NCBI RefSeq assembly: GCF_008728855.1
Contig: NZ_CP042906.1
Span: forward strand, 2,728,001-2,792,000
Length of the DNA stretch: 64,000 nucleotides
Origin: Hypericibacter terrae
GTDB taxonomy: Bacteria > Pseudomonadota > Alphaproteobacteria > Dongiales > Dongiaceae
Direction: 5' to 3'
Made by a program: the position numbers and the translations under genes. The notes under the pieces were generated by a model. That model did not search any database. It had not been told where the DNA came from and saw only the letters and a program-made list of their open reading frames with translations. Shown here piece after piece: positions 29,462 to 39,901 of this stretch; positions within the stretch are counted from its first letter, which is position 1; the number at the start of each line of letters is the position of its first letter.

Positions 29462-30151
29462 CTAAGGTGCCGCGTCCATGAGTTGCGCCTTGAGGAGAGC
29501 CCTCTCCTCCAACGCCGCCTGTGCCAGACGATAGACGGCCGCCGCGTCATCTATGTTCTCGAGAACCAAGCAGGAGGCGTTGGGTGTTCTCCGCCCTCCC
29601 CACCGAGGAAAGAGACCACCTTTGTAGCCAAAAATCACATTGCCGCTGCCATCCTCCCGTAGCATGGCCCGGGGTTTGTTGACCGAATCATAACTCGACA
29701 TGCGCAGCGCCCCGCTTTGGGATCGACGTAGCGCCATGGCCCTGAGGTCAGTCAGCGCGTAAGACGAGTCATTCAGCGCCTGCCGATGAAATGGAGACAG
29801 CGCGAACCGACCCGCGATCAAAACCAGCTTCATCGAGAAGAGCAACGCCATCATCGCAACGAGCATCAGACCCACTGTAACCGCGCCCGCCAGAAACGAT
29901 CGTGACCATGACCAATCGTGATGCTTACTTCCAACTTCAGTGCCATAGGCGCCAATCAAGATGACGATCAAGATGACGTAGCCCGCCGCTTCCGCTCGTC
30001 TCTCCTTTTTTGATTTTTCCGGAACCCGCCTCATCGATCCTTTGGACCCTCCGGGTCTTCCCACCCAGAGAATCTGCTCGCTCGGCTCAAGATAAGGCTC
30101 GAACAACGCCTTATCGAGCAGCGCCACCGCGGGGTCGCCGCTCTCGCCCAT
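29462..30151 (-). CDS. Two-helix membrane protein, tandem paralogue 3 (PH-like)
   Basis: A 229-residue member of the triplet. It has LLDKALFEPYLEPSEQILWVG, a basic insert (KSKKERR), two hydrophobic helices, SYALTDLRAMALRR, LREDGSGNVIFGY and LVLENIDDAAAVYRLAQAA. It begins about 10 bp after the lpd stop; the start is uncertain, since in-frame ATGs at 30184 and 30205 would overlap lpd. No clear ribosome-binding site is seen for any of them. It is the first of three genes inserted between lpd and lipA. Confidence 0.72.
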   Translation of the reverse strand: MGESGDPAVALLDKALFEPYLEPSEQILWVGRPGGSKGSMRRVPEKSKKERRAEAAGYVILIVILIGAYGTEVGSKHHDWSWSRSFLAGAVTVGLMLVAMMALLFSMKLVLIAGRFALSPFHRQALNDSSYALTDLRAMALRRSQSGALRMSSYDSVNKPRAMLREDGSGNVIFGYKGGLFPRWGGRRTPNASCLVLENIDDAAAVYRLAQAALEERALLKAQLMDAAP

Positions 30152-30161
30152 TCGCGCGGCG

Positions 30162-31559
30162 TCAGATGTGGAGGGCGCGTCCATAGGCGTCGAGCACGCT
30201 CTCATGCATCATCTCGGAGAGCGTGGGATGCGGGAACACGGTCGCGATCAGCTCGGCCTCGGTGGTTTCGAGCGTGCGGGCGATGGCGTAGCCCTGGATC
30301 AGCTCGGTCACCTCGGCACCGATCATATGGGCGCCCAGAAGCTCGCCGGTCTTGGCGTCGAACACGGTCTTGACCAGGCCCTCGGGCTCGCCCAGGGCGA
30401 TCGCCTTGCCGTTGCCGATGAAGGGAAAGCGGCCGACCTTGACCTCGTGCCCCTTGGCCTTGGCGGCGGCCTCGGTCAGGCCCACGCTCGCGACCTGCGG
30501 CAGGCAGTAGGTGCAGCCCGGGATGTTGTCCTTGTTCATCGCATGGACGTCTTTGACGCCCGCGAGCTTCTCGACGCAGATCACGCCCTCATGCATCGCC
30601 TTGTGCGCCAGCCAGGGCGGTCCGGTCAGGTCACCGATGGCGTAGAGGCCGGGCTCGGCCGTCGCGCCCCACGCGTCGGTCACGACATGGGTCTTCTCGA
30701 CCTTCACGCCCGTGCCCTCGAGGCCGAGATTCTCGACATTGCCGACGATGCCAACCGCCAGGATCACGCGATCGACGGTGATCTCGGATGACTTGCCGCC
30801 GGTCTCGATCGTCGCGGTGACGCTGTCGGCGCCCTTCTTGAGGACCTTCACCGTGGCCGAGGTCACGATCTTCATGCCCTGCTTCTCGAACGCCTTCTTG
30901 GCGAAGGCGGAGATCTCGGCATCCTCGACCGGCAGCACGCGGTCCATCACCTCGACCACCGTCACCTCGACGCCGAAATTGCGGTAGAAGCTGGCGAACT
31001 CGATGCCGATGGCGCCGCTGCCGATGACCAGGAGCGATTTCGGCATGGCGGGCGGCACCATCGCCTCGCGATAGGTCCAGACCAGCTTGCCGTCGGGCTC
31101 GAGGCCGGGCAACGCGCGGGCGCGGGCTCCGGTCGCGAGGATGATCGCCGGCGCTGCCAGATCGGCGACGGGCTTGCCGCCCTTGGTCACCGCGACCTTG
31201 CCCTTGCCGGCGAGCCTGGCGTCGCCGTCGAACACCGTGATCTTGTGTTTCTTCATCAGGAATTTGACGCCGTTCGAGAGCTGGTTCGCCACCTTGCGGC
31301 TGCGCTCCACCACCTTCGACGGGTCGTAGCTGATGTTGTCCGCGCTCAGGCCGTAGGCCGCGGCGTTCTTCATGTTGTGGTAGATCTCGGCCGAGCGCAG
31401 CAGCGCCTTGGTCGGGATGCAGCCCCAGTTGAGGCAGATGCCGCCCAGATTCTCGCGCTCCACGATCGCGACCTTCTTGCCGAGCTGGGCCGCGCGGATC
31501 GCGGCCACATAGCCGCCGGGGCCGCTGCCGATGATGACGATGTCGAAATTCTCGGCCAT
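30162..31559 (-). CDS. lpdA: Dihydrolipoyl dehydrogenase (E3)
   Basis: FAD flavoprotein that reoxidises the lipoyl groups of PDH, 465 residues. An FAD-binding GSGPGGYVAAIRAAQLG is at about 11-27. The redox disulfide is C42-C47 in GGICLNWGCIPTKAL, the NAD domain starts at LLVIGSGAIGIEFAS, and the dimer interface has the His-Glu pair region (FPHPTLSEMMHE). All active-site features are intact. The gene follows a GST gene and precedes the three paralogues on the same strand. Confidence 0.96.
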   Translation of the reverse strand: MAENFDIVIIGSGPGGYVAAIRAAQLGKKVAIVERENLGGICLNWGCIPTKALLRSAEIYHNMKNAAAYGLSADNISYDPSKVVERSRKVANQLSNGVKFLMKKHKITVFDGDARLAGKGKVAVTKGGKPVADLAAPAIILATGARARALPGLEPDGKLVWTYREAMVPPAMPKSLLVIGSGAIGIEFASFYRNFGVEVTVVEVMDRVLPVEDAEISAFAKKAFEKQGMKIVTSATVKVLKKGADSVTATIETGGKSSEITVDRVILAVGIVGNVENLGLEGTGVKVEKTHVVTDAWGATAEPGLYAIGDLTGPPWLAHKAMHEGVICVEKLAGVKDVHAMNKDNIPGCTYCLPQVASVGLTEAAAKAKGHEVKVGRFPFIGNGKAIALGEPEGLVKTVFDAKTGELLGAHMIGAEVTELIQGYAIARTLETTEAELIATVFPHPTLSEMMHESVLDAYGRALHI

Positions 31560-31590
31560 TCAGACTCTCCTGAGCTCGGCTTTTCGCGTC

Positions 31591-32232
31591 CTAGAGGGGC
31601 TCGCCGCCGAAATGATGCTGCCAGATCGGCGCCACCTTGGGCCGCGCCGCGGTCACGCGCACCATGTCGGCGAGGCGCGGACAGTTATCGATGACCCAGT
31701 CGCGCACCGACCAGCGCGCCAGCACGCTGAGATAGAGATCGAGCGCGGAATAGCGCGGACCCAGCGCATAGGGTCCGGGCTTGAGGTGGGTCTCGACCAT
31801 CTGCCAGAAGCGCTCCAGATCCTTCATCGCGACTCTCTCGGCGCCCGGGGCCGCGGCCTTGTCCTCGACATAGCGCTCGGGATAATCGACCCGGCCGATC
31901 GCCTCATAGATGTTGTTGGAGGCGAACATCAGCCAGCGATAGAGCCGGCCGCGGTCGCTGGAGTTCGCCGGCGGCAACAATCCCGCCTCGGGATGGCGCT
32001 CGCAGACGATCAGCAGGCAGGCCGCGGATTCCGTGACGATCGTGCCGTCCGGCAGCTCGAGCGCCGGGATGCGCCCCAGGGGATTGATCTTGCGATAGGC
32101 ATCGCCCCATTGCTCGTTGCCGGCGAAGTCGAGCTCGACGGCCTCGTACGGAGCGCCGATCTCCGCCAGCGCCGCCTCGATCGGAACGGAGCCGCAGCGC
32201 TTGCAGCCATAGAGCTTGTAGGGATGGGTCAT
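31591..32232 (-). CDS. Glutathione S-transferase family protein
   Basis: A 213-residue GST with a thioredoxin-fold N-terminal domain (YKLYGCKRCGSVPIEAALAEIG) containing a CKRC pair in place of the usual Ser/Tyr site. The cis-proline region GRIPALELPDGTIVTES follows, then an all-helical C-terminal domain with YSALDLYLSVLARW. The substrate is unknown. It is placed between pdhC and lpdA on the same strand with gaps of 14 and 31 bp, so it is likely transcribed with the PDH genes. A GST here is not part of the PDH complex. Confidence 0.85.
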   Translation of the reverse strand: MTHPYKLYGCKRCGSVPIEAALAEIGAPYEAVELDFAGNEQWGDAYRKINPLGRIPALELPDGTIVTESAACLLIVCERHPEAGLLPPANSSDRGRLYRWLMFASNNIYEAIGRVDYPERYVEDKAAAPGAERVAMKDLERFWQMVETHLKPGPYALGPRYSALDLYLSVLARWSVRDWVIDNCPRLADMVRVTAARPKVAPIWQHHFGGEPL

Positions 32233-32246
32233 GGGAAGGCCCTCCC

Positions 32247-33578
32247 CTACAGCATCATCGTGATCGGGTCTTCGAGCAGCTTCTTGATCGCGTCGAGGAA
32301 CTGCGCGCCGATGGCGCCGTCGATGACGCGGTGATCGCAGGAGATGGTGCAGCTCATCATGGTGGCGACGGCGAGCGCCCCGCCCTTCACCACCGCGCGC
32401 TGCTCCCCCTTGCCGACGGCGAGGATCGAGCCCTGCGGCGGGTTGATGACAGCCGCGAACTCCTTGATCCCGAACATGCCGAGGTTGGAGAGCGAAAAGG
32501 CCCCGCCCTGATACTCCTCGGGCAGCAGCTTGCCGACCTTGGCGCGCTCGGCCAGCGACTTCATCTCGGACGAGATCGCCGCGAGGCCCTTCTTGTCGAC
32601 CGAGCGGATGATCGGCGTGATGAGCCCGTCATCGAGCGCCACCGCGACCGAGACGTCGCAGGTCTTGTTGAGCAGGATTTTGTCGCCGCCCCAGATCGCA
32701 TTGGCGCGCGGGACCCTGGCCAGCGCCATGCCGCAGGCCTTGATGACGAGATCGTTGACCGAGAGCTTCACGCCCTCGCCGGCCTTGGCGTTGAGCTGGG
32801 TGCGCAGCGCCAGCAGCGCGTCGATGTCGGCTTCGACCGTCAGATAGAAATGCGGAATGGTCTGCTTGGATTCCATCAGCCGGCGCGCGATCACCTTGCG
32901 CATCGTGCTGAGCGGCAGCTCGGTGAAGCCCTCGGTCGGGAGCGGCGTCGCCGACGCGGCGGCGGGTGCGGCCGCCGCCGGACGCGGTGCCGGCGCGCTG
33001 GGAGCCGCTGCAGCCGCAGGCGCCGCCGCAACGCCGGACGACTTGGCGCCCTCGACATCGGCTTTGACGATGCGGCCATGCGGGCCCGAGCCCTGGATCC
33101 GCGCGAGATCGAGATTGGCCTCGCCCGCGAGCCGGCGCGCCAGCGGGCTGGCGAAGATGCGCTGGCCGTCCTTGGCAGCGACGGGCGCCGGCGCTGGTGC
33201 CACGGCAGGCTTGGGAGCCGGTGCGGCGGCCGGGGCCGGCGTCGCGACGGGTGCCGGCGCAGCTGGTGACGGTGCCGCAGGCTTCGGCGCCGCGGGCGCG
33301 GCCTTGCCGATCGCGTCGAGCGCGCTGGGGCTCTCGCCCTCGTTCAGCATGTAGGCGATCGGCGCGTTGACGGCGACGTTCTCGGTGCCGGCGGCAACGA
33401 CGATGCGGCCGAGCGTGCCCTCGTCGACCGCCTCCACTTCCATCGTCGCCTTGTCGGTCTCGATCTCGGCCAGCACGTCGCCGGACTTGATCGCGTCACC
33501 TTCCTTCTTGAGCCACTTCGCGAGCTTGCCCTCGGTCATGGTGGGCGAGAGAGCCGGCATCAGGATCGGCGTCGGCAT
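32247..33578 (-). CDS. pdhC: PDH dihydrolipoamide acetyltransferase (E2)
   Basis: Core acyltransferase of pyruvate dehydrogenase, 443 residues. The lipoyl domain (1-75) has its modified lysine at K43 (ETDKATM). An Ala/Pro linker follows, then a peripheral-subunit-binding domain ([29 protein letters not shown], shown in part) and the catalytic domain, which ends with CDHRVIDGA, catalytic His about 416. The start at 33578 is set by the conserved [11 protein letters not shown] opening. It follows pdhB by 19 bp. Confidence 0.96.
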   Translation of the reverse strand: MPTPILMPALSPTMTEGKLAKWLKKEGDAIKSGDVLAEIETDKATMEVEAVDEGTLGRIVVAAGTENVAVNAPIAYMLNEGESPSALDAIGKAAPAAPKPAAPSPAAPAPVATPAPAAAPAPKPAVAPAPAPVAAKDGQRIFASPLARRLAGEANLDLARIQGSGPHGRIVKADVEGAKSSGVAAAPAAAAAPSAPAPRPAAAAPAAASATPLPTEGFTELPLSTMRKVIARRLMESKQTIPHFYLTVEADIDALLALRTQLNAKAGEGVKLSVNDLVIKACGMALARVPRANAIWGGDKILLNKTCDVSVAVALDDGLITPIIRSVDKKGLAAISSEMKSLAERAKVGKLLPEEYQGGAFSLSNLGMFGIKEFAAVINPPQGSILAVGKGEQRAVVKGGALAVATMMSCTISCDHRVIDGAIGAQFLDAIKKLLEDPITMML

Positions 33579-33597
33579 GGCGCTGCTCCTCCCCCAC

Positions 33598-34992
<1,395 letters not shown>

Positions 34993-35012
34993 GGGTTCGG
35001 ATCCCTTCCCGC

Positions 35013-36017
35013 TTACGCTTCGACCAGCACGTCGGTCCAAAGCTCGGACGGATCGGGCTCCGGGCTCGCCTGCGCGAACTCGGCCGCCTCGGCGACGATG
35101 TCCTTCACCTCCCGATCGATGTTCTTCAGCGCGTTCTCATCCGTGTGGCCGCCGTCCAGCAGCTTGGCACGCAGGTGATCGATCGGATCATGCTCCTGGC
35201 GCATCTTCGCGACCTCTTCCTTGCTGCGATATTTCGCAGGGTCGGACATGGAGTGGCCGCGATAGCGGTAGGTCAGCGCCTCGAGGATGTAGGGCCCCTT
35301 GCCGGTCCGCGCGTTCGCCAGGGCCTTCTCGGCCGCCGCGCGCACCGCCATCACATCCATGCCGTCGACCTTGGTGCCGGGAATGCCGTAGGCCTGGCCG
35401 CGCATATGGAGATCCTTGCCGGCGGCCGCGCGCTCGACCGAGGTGCCCATGCCGTATTTGTTGTTCTCGATGATGTAGACGACAGGCAGCTTCCAGAGCG
35501 CCGCCATGTTGAAGGATTCGTAGACCTGGCCCTGGTTGATCGCGCCGTCGCCGAGGAAGGTCAGGCTGACGCCGCCATCTTCCTTGTAGCGATGGGCGAA
35601 GCCGAGGCCGGTGCCGATCGGCACCTGGGCGCCGACGATGCCGTGGCCGCCATAGAAGTTCTTCTCGCGGCTGAACATATGCATAGAGCCGCCCTTGCCC
35701 TTGGAATAGCCGCCGCGCCGTCCCGTGAGCTCCGCCATGACGCCCTTCGGGTCCATGCCGGTGGCGAGCATGTGGCCGTGATCGCGATAGGAGGTGATGA
35801 CGCTGTCGACGGGCTTGCGGGCGGCCATGCAGCCGACGACCACCGCTTCCTGGCCGATATAGAGATGGCAGAAGCCGCCGATCAGTCCCATGCCGTAGAG
35901 CTGGCCCGCCTTCTCTTCGAAGCGGCGGATCAGCAGCATGTCGCGGTAATGGGTGAGCAGGGTTTCCGACTCGTCGCCGTCGGCCTTGCCGGCCTTGCGC
36001 ACGGGCGTTGCAGCCAT
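35013..36017 (-). CDS. pdhA: PDH E1 alpha subunit
   Basis: Alpha chain of the pyruvate dehydrogenase E1 component, 334 residues, binding thiamine diphosphate. TPP motif starts [20 protein letters not shown] and ends at ENNKYGMGT. The N-terminal part has [27 protein letters not shown], and the regulatory-loop region [15 protein letters not shown] is conserved. It opens the pdhA-pdhB-pdhC-gst-lpdA cluster and starts with a ribosome-binding site GGGGAGA. Upstream is a likely promoter with a perfect palindrome at 36161-36179. Confidence 0.96.
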   Translation of the reverse strand: MAATPVRKAGKADGDESETLLTHYRDMLLIRRFEEKAGQLYGMGLIGGFCHLYIGQEAVVVGCMAARKPVDSVITSYRDHGHMLATGMDPKGVMAELTGRRGGYSKGKGGSMHMFSREKNFYGGHGIVGAQVPIGTGLGFAHRYKEDGGVSLTFLGDGAINQGQVYESFNMAALWKLPVVYIIENNKYGMGTSVERAAAGKDLHMRGQAYGIPGTKVDGMDVMAVRAAAEKALANARTGKGPYILEALTYRYRGHSMSDPAKYRSKEEVAKMRQEHDPIDHLRAKLLDGGHTDENALKNIDREVKDIVAEAAEFAQASPEPDPSELWTDVLVEA

Positions 36018-36131
36018 GTTGTCTCCCCTCCATAGGCGGGCCTTGAGCAGCCCGCTGGGCGGCCGCGAAGCGAGGGCCAGCCCTTATCCGGTTAATCTAC
36101 GCCGGAGAGGGAGAATAGCAAGACCGTGTAA

Positions 36132-36179
36132 ATTTATGACAAACAATACAAAAGTGACAATTAACTGAATTTCAGTTAA
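36132..36179 (-). promoter_or_regulatory. pdhA promoter candidate with TTAACTGA palindrome
   Basis: The 163 bp between pdhA and ftsB is AT-rich compared with its surroundings. A perfect palindrome TTAACTGA-ATT-TCAGTTAA lies at 36161-36179, just after the ftsB stop. On the minus strand, TTGTCA (36160-36155) and CATAAA (36138-36133) are 16 bp apart and could be -35 and -10 elements. The palindrome then sits immediately upstream of the -35, an operator position. It has no U-tract, so a terminator is less likely. Confidence 0.5.
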
Positions 36180-36180
36180 G

Positions 36181-36543
36181 TCAATTTTGTGGCGGCGTCG
36201 AAGGAGCCGCGGGCGTCGCCGCCGGTGCCGAATCGGGGCGCATGATCACGACCTCGTCATCGCGCGCGTAGTTCAACATCAGCCGGGTCTGCTCATCCAG
36301 CAGATCCGAATCGAGCGTCGCCGGGCTCATGCGCTGGACCCGGTTGGCGAGGGTCAGTTGCTCGCCTTGGAGCGAAGCGAGCTGCGCGTCGGCTTGGCGC
36401 AATTGCTGCTTCAGGGTGAGCCAGGCCATGAGGCCGCGGTCGCCCTGGATCGCGTGATAGCCGAAATAGCCCATCAGCGATGCGCCGATCAGGGGAACGG
36501 CGATCTGGCGCAGATAGCGGCGGAGTTCAATTCGAATTGCCAT
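36181..36543 (-). CDS. ftsB: Septum formation initiator FtsB (DivIC family)
   Basis: A 120-residue bitopic membrane protein of the divisome. A short basic cytoplasmic N-terminus (RIELRRYLRQ) precedes one hydrophobic helix (about 13-31). A coiled coil follows with the heptad-rich WLTLKQQLRQADAQLASLQGE and the conserved LDEQTRLMLNYARDDEVVI. It ends in a Pro/Ala tail. FtsB with FtsL and FtsQ recruits septal wall enzymes. It is the conserved upstream neighbour of pdhA in alphaproteobacteria. Its 140 bp upstream region holds a cluster of GANTC sites. Confidence 0.93.
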   Translation of the reverse strand: MAIRIELRRYLRQIAVPLIGASLMGYFGYHAIQGDRGLMAWLTLKQQLRQADAQLASLQGEQLTLANRVQRMSPATLDSDLLDEQTRLMLNYARDDEVVIMRPDSAPAATPAAPSTPPQN

Positions 36544-36653
36544 GACTCGACGGAATCACAGCCGAGTCGAGCCGGTCAAATGAATTCGACTCGGAACCGC
36601 GACTCCGGAGCCGAATGAGTCCGAAAGGAGCTGGACTGTGACTCGAAAGACTC
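36544..36653. promoter_or_regulatory. Cluster of eight GANTC (CcrM-type) sites upstream of ftsB
   Basis: GANTC occurs at 36544, 36553, 36564, 36588, 36601, 36617, 36640 and 36649, so eight sites in 110 bp. At the local GC level one is expected about every 300-350 bp. In alphaproteobacteria GANTC is methylated by CcrM and hemimethylation couples transcription to replication. The cluster starts immediately upstream of the ftsB start codon and fills most of the 142 bp gap to the MBL gene stop. Confidence 0.6.
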
Positions 36654-36685
36654 ACTCGCCCCGTTCGGGCGCACCGCCCGACGCC

Positions 36686-37480
36686 TCAGCGAAAGATTTC
36701 CGGGATCTCGACGACCAAGCCGTCATAGCCGGGCTCGACGCCCTGCGGGCAGCGCGCGGCGAGAACGTCATAATCGATCTGATGGTTGAGATGGGTCAGC
36801 ACCGCATGGCGCGGCTTGAGCGCCTCGATCCAACCCATCGCCGTCTCGAAATTCGCGTGCGTGCTGTGCGGCTCCAGACGCAGGCAATCGACGACGAAGA
36901 GGTCGAGCCCCTCGAGCTGCGCGAGCGAGGCCGGCGGCAGCTCGACCACATCGGTCGAATAGGCCATCGGCCCGACACGGTAGCCGGTCGAGAGCGTGCC
37001 ATGGCCGTGCTCCTGCCGATAAGGCACGACCGTCAGCCCCAGCAGATCGAAGGGCTGGCCGTGGCGAATCTCGGTCGGCGCGAGGAACGGCCGATAGAGC
37101 CGGCCCGACCCCTTCTCGTTCTGCGAGAACGCATAATCGAAGCGGTGCGACAAGGTCTCGAGCGTCTCGGCGGTGCCGAACACCGGCAGAGGCGGTGCCG
37201 CGGGGTCCCGCCGCACGAAACGCAGATCGTCGATGCCGTGGGCATGATCCGCGTGATCATGGGTAAACAAAACCGCGTCGAGCTTTCGGACATTGGCGTC
37301 GAGCAGCTGCATCCGGCAGTCGGGCGACGCGTCGATCAGGATGGTCCGCTCGTGATCTTCGATCAGCACCGAGACCCGCCGGCGCCGGTTGCGTGGATTC
37401 TTCGGGTTGCAGCTCCCCCAGTGATTGCCCACCAGCGGCACGCCGCCCGACCCGCCGCATCCCAAAATCGTTACGCGCAT
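36686..37480 (-). CDS. PhnP-like MBL-fold phosphodiesterase
   Basis: A 264-residue metallo-beta-lactamase-fold hydrolase. The N-terminal VTILGCGGSGGVPLVGNHWG and cysteine region (CNPKNPRNRR) resemble the PhnP group, with the metal motif FTHDHADHAHG (H-x-H-x-D-H) and further ligands in YSTDVVELP and LTHLNHQIDY. It probably cleaves a cyclic phosphodiester, but without a C-P lyase operon nearby the substrate is unknown. It follows the TatD gene by 28 bp on the same strand; metG-tatD-MBL is a common alphaproteobacterial block. Confidence 0.87.
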   Translation of the reverse strand: MRVTILGCGGSGGVPLVGNHWGSCNPKNPRNRRRRVSVLIEDHERTILIDASPDCRMQLLDANVRKLDAVLFTHDHADHAHGIDDLRFVRRDPAAPPLPVFGTAETLETLSHRFDYAFSQNEKGSGRLYRPFLAPTEIRHGQPFDLLGLTVVPYRQEHGHGTLSTGYRVGPMAYSTDVVELPPASLAQLEGLDLFVVDCLRLEPHSTHANFETAMGWIEALKPRHAVLTHLNHQIDYDVLAARCPQGVEPGYDGLVVEIPEIFR

Positions 37481-37508
37481 GAAATCCCGGATCTCGGTTT
37501 GCCGTCGG

Positions 37509-38306
37509 TCAGGCCGAGGCCTTCAAGGATGCAGGCTTCGCCTTGTCGAACAGGCGGAAGAAGTTGGCGGTGGTGGTGTCGGCCAGCTCCGGTGCCGTCA
37601 TGCCCTGGAGTTCGGCCAGGCATTGCGCGGTATGGGCGACGAAGGCCGGCTCGCATTTCTTGCCGCGGAAGGGCACCGGCGCCAGATAGGGCGAGTCCGT
37701 TTCGACCAGGATGCGGTCCTGCGGCAGGTCCTTGGCGATGGCGCGCAAGCTGTCCGACTTCGGGAAGGTCAGGATCCCGGAGAGCGAGATATAGAACCCC
37801 AGCTTGAGGGCGCTGTCGGAGAGATATTGCGTGGTGCTGAAGCAATGGATCAGCCCGCGCAGGTTTCCCTCGGCCGCCCCTTCCTGCAGCAGCGCCACCG
37901 TGTCCTCGTCGGCGTCACGGCTATGGACGATCAGCGGCAGGCCCGTGGCCCGCGCCGCCGCGATATGGGTGCGAAACACCGACTGCTGCTCGGCACGCGG
38001 GCTGCGTTCGTAGAAGTAATCGAGCCCGCATTCGCCGATGCCGATCACCTTGGGATGGCGGCTGAGCTCGATCAGCTGCTCGGCAGCGACATTGACCTCG
38101 CCCTCGGCCTCATGCGGATGGACACCGACCGTGCACCAGAGATTGTCGTGGCGCTCGGCGATGGCCAGCACCTGCGGGAACTCCTCCACGCTGGTGCAGA
38201 TGGTGAGCATCGCCCCCACCCCCGCCTCGCGCGCACGGCCCAGCGCCGCGTCGAGGATCCCGGCGCGGTCGAGATAATCGAGATGGCAATGGCTGTCGAC
38301 GAGCAT
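37509..38306 (-). CDS. TatD-family metal-dependent deoxyribonuclease
   Basis: TIM-barrel hydrolase of 265 residues. It begins MLVDSHCHLDYLD (metal-binding H-x-H), has GIGECGLDYFYE (Glu ligand) and HSRDADEDTVALLQEG, and ends with LVETDSPYLAPVPFRGKKCEP holding the Asp ligand. Homologues are 3'-5' DNases or D-aminoacyl-tRNA-type hydrolases, and the exact substrate is unresolved. Its start overlaps the metG stop by 1 nt, typical of the metG-tatD pair. Confidence 0.92.
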   Translation of the reverse strand: MLVDSHCHLDYLDRAGILDAALGRAREAGVGAMLTICTSVEEFPQVLAIAERHDNLWCTVGVHPHEAEGEVNVAAEQLIELSRHPKVIGIGECGLDYFYERSPRAEQQSVFRTHIAAARATGLPLIVHSRDADEDTVALLQEGAAEGNLRGLIHCFSTTQYLSDSALKLGFYISLSGILTFPKSDSLRAIAKDLPQDRILVETDSPYLAPVPFRGKKCEPAFVAHTAQCLAELQGMTAPELADTTTANFFRLFDKAKPASLKASA

Positions 38307-39901
38307 CAGGCCTTCTTGCCCTTGGCTTTGGCGGGCGCAGCGGCGGGTGCCGGCACATCCGGATCGACGAAGCGCGGGAACACGCCTTCCGGCGCCGGCA
38401 AGGGCGTGCCGGCCTTCAGCGCGTCGGCTTCCGTCAGATGAACGAAGCTCCGCCTTCCCTGCGGCACGGCCAGCTGATCGAGCAGCTTGCCCGCGGATTC
38501 CGGCATCACCGGCTGCACCAGGATGGCGAGATAGCGCACCGTCTCGGCCAGCACCCAGAGCACCGTCGCCATGCGCGCGGGATCAGTCTTCTTCAGCGCC
38601 CAGGGCGCCTGCTCGTCGACATAGCGGTCGGCCTCGGCGACGACGAACCAGATCGTCTCGAGCCCGCGGTTGAAGGTCTGGGTCTCGATCGCCTCGCGCC
38701 AGCGCGGCAGCAGGTCCTGCGCCTGACCGAGCAGCTTCCGGTCCGCCTCGGTCAACGCCCCCTTTTCGGGCACGACCGCGCCGCAGTTCTTGTTGATCAT
38801 CGAGAGCGAGCGCTGCGCCAGATTGCCCAGGCCGTTGGCGAGATCGCTGTTGGTGCGCGTGACCATGGCGCGGCGCGAAAAGTCGCCGTCATTGCCGAAC
38901 GGCACCTCGCGCAGCAGGAAGTAGCGCACCTGGTCGAGCCCGTAGGTTTCGACGAGCTGCAGCGGATCGATGACGTTGCCCAGCGACTTGGAGATCTTCT
39001 GGCCTTCGTTGGTCCACCAGCCATGGGCGAAGACGCGGCGTGGCGGCTCCAGCCCCGCGGCCATCAGAAAGGCCGGCCAATAGACCGTATGGAAGCGCAG
39101 GATGTCCTTGCCGACCATATGCAGGTCGGCCGGCCAGAAGGTGCGGTAGCTCTCGCTGCCGACATCGGGATAGCCCACCGCCGTGATGTAGTTGGTCAGC
39201 GCGTCGAGCCACACATACATGATGTGGTCCGGGTCGTTCGGCACCGGCACGCCCCATTTGAAGCTGGTGCGCGACACCGAGAGATCGGTGAGTCCGCCGC
39301 GCACGAAAGACAGCACCTCGTTGCGGCGCGTCTCGGGCGCGATGAAGTCGGGATGCTTCTCGTAGAAATCGAGCAGCGGCTGCTGCCATTTCGACAGATC
39401 GAAGAAGTAGCTGGGCTCCTTGACCCAGTCGACCTCGGCGCCGGAGGGGGCCCGCTTCCTGCCGTCGGCGCCGGTGGTCAGCTCTTCCTCGCCATAGAAG
39501 GCCTCGTCGCGCACCGCATACCAGCCCTCGTAATGGCCGAGATAGATATGGCCGCGCGACAGCAGCGCCTGCCACAGCGCCTGGCAGGCCCTGATATGCC
39601 GCGCCTCGGTGGTGCGGATGAAATCGTCGTTGCTGAAATTCATCGCCACCGCCAGGTCGCGGAAGTTCTGCGAGACCTTGTCGGTGAAATCCTTGGGCGT
39701 CATGCCGGCGGCCTTGGCCGATTTCTCGACCTTCTGGCCATGCTCGTCCGTGCCGGTCAGGAAGTTGACCCGCCGCCCGTCCAGCCGCATGAAGCGCGCG
39801 ATCACATCGCAGGCGAGCGTCGTATAGGCGTGCCCGATATGCGGCGCGTCGTTCACGTAATAGATCGGCGTGGTGATGTAGTAGGCGCGGGGCCCTGACA
39901 T
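38306..39901 (-). CDS. metG: Methionyl-tRNA synthetase
   Basis: Class I synthetase of 531 residues. The HIGH motif is at about 21-24 (NDAPHIGHAYT) and the KMSKS motif is KISKS near residue 302. The knuckle region lacks the four zinc-binding cysteines, placing it in the zinc-less MetG group. An anticodon-binding helical bundle follows, then a Lys/Ala-rich C-terminus. The start matches MSGPRAYYITTPIYYVNDA. It overlaps tatD by 1 nt and lies 126 bp after holB. Confidence 0.95.
   Translation of the reverse strand: MSGPRAYYITTPIYYVNDAPHIGHAYTTLACDVIARFMRLDGRRVNFLTGTDEHGQKVEKSAKAAGMTPKDFTDKVSQNFRDLAVAMNFSNDDFIRTTEARHIRACQALWQALLSRGHIYLGHYEGWYAVRDEAFYGEEELTTGADGRKRAPSGAEVDWVKEPSYFFDLSKWQQPLLDFYEKHPDFIAPETRRNEVLSFVRGGLTDLSVSRTSFKWGVPVPNDPDHIMYVWLDALTNYITAVGYPDVGSESYRTFWPADLHMVGKDILRFHTVYWPAFLMAAGLEPPRRVFAHGWWTNEGQKISKSLGNVIDPLQLVETYGLDQVRYFLLREVPFGNDGDFSRRAMVTRTNSDLANGLGNLAQRSLSMINKNCGAVVPEKGALTEADRKLLGQAQDLLPRWREAIETQTFNRGLETIWFVVAEADRYVDEQAPWALKKTDPARMATVLWVLAETVRYLAILVQPVMPESAGKLLDQLAVPQGRRSFVHLTEADALKAGTPLPAPEGVFPRFVDPDVPAPAAAPAKAKGKKA

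Noticed and set aside
31591-32232. GST gene as a PDH-complex subunit
   Set aside because: It has ordinary GST domains and no lipoyl or E3-binding features; placement alone does not make it a subunit.
36161-36179. CtrA binding site
   Set aside because: CtrA sites are TTAA-N7-TTAA; here the TTAA pairs are 11 bp apart and in inverted order.
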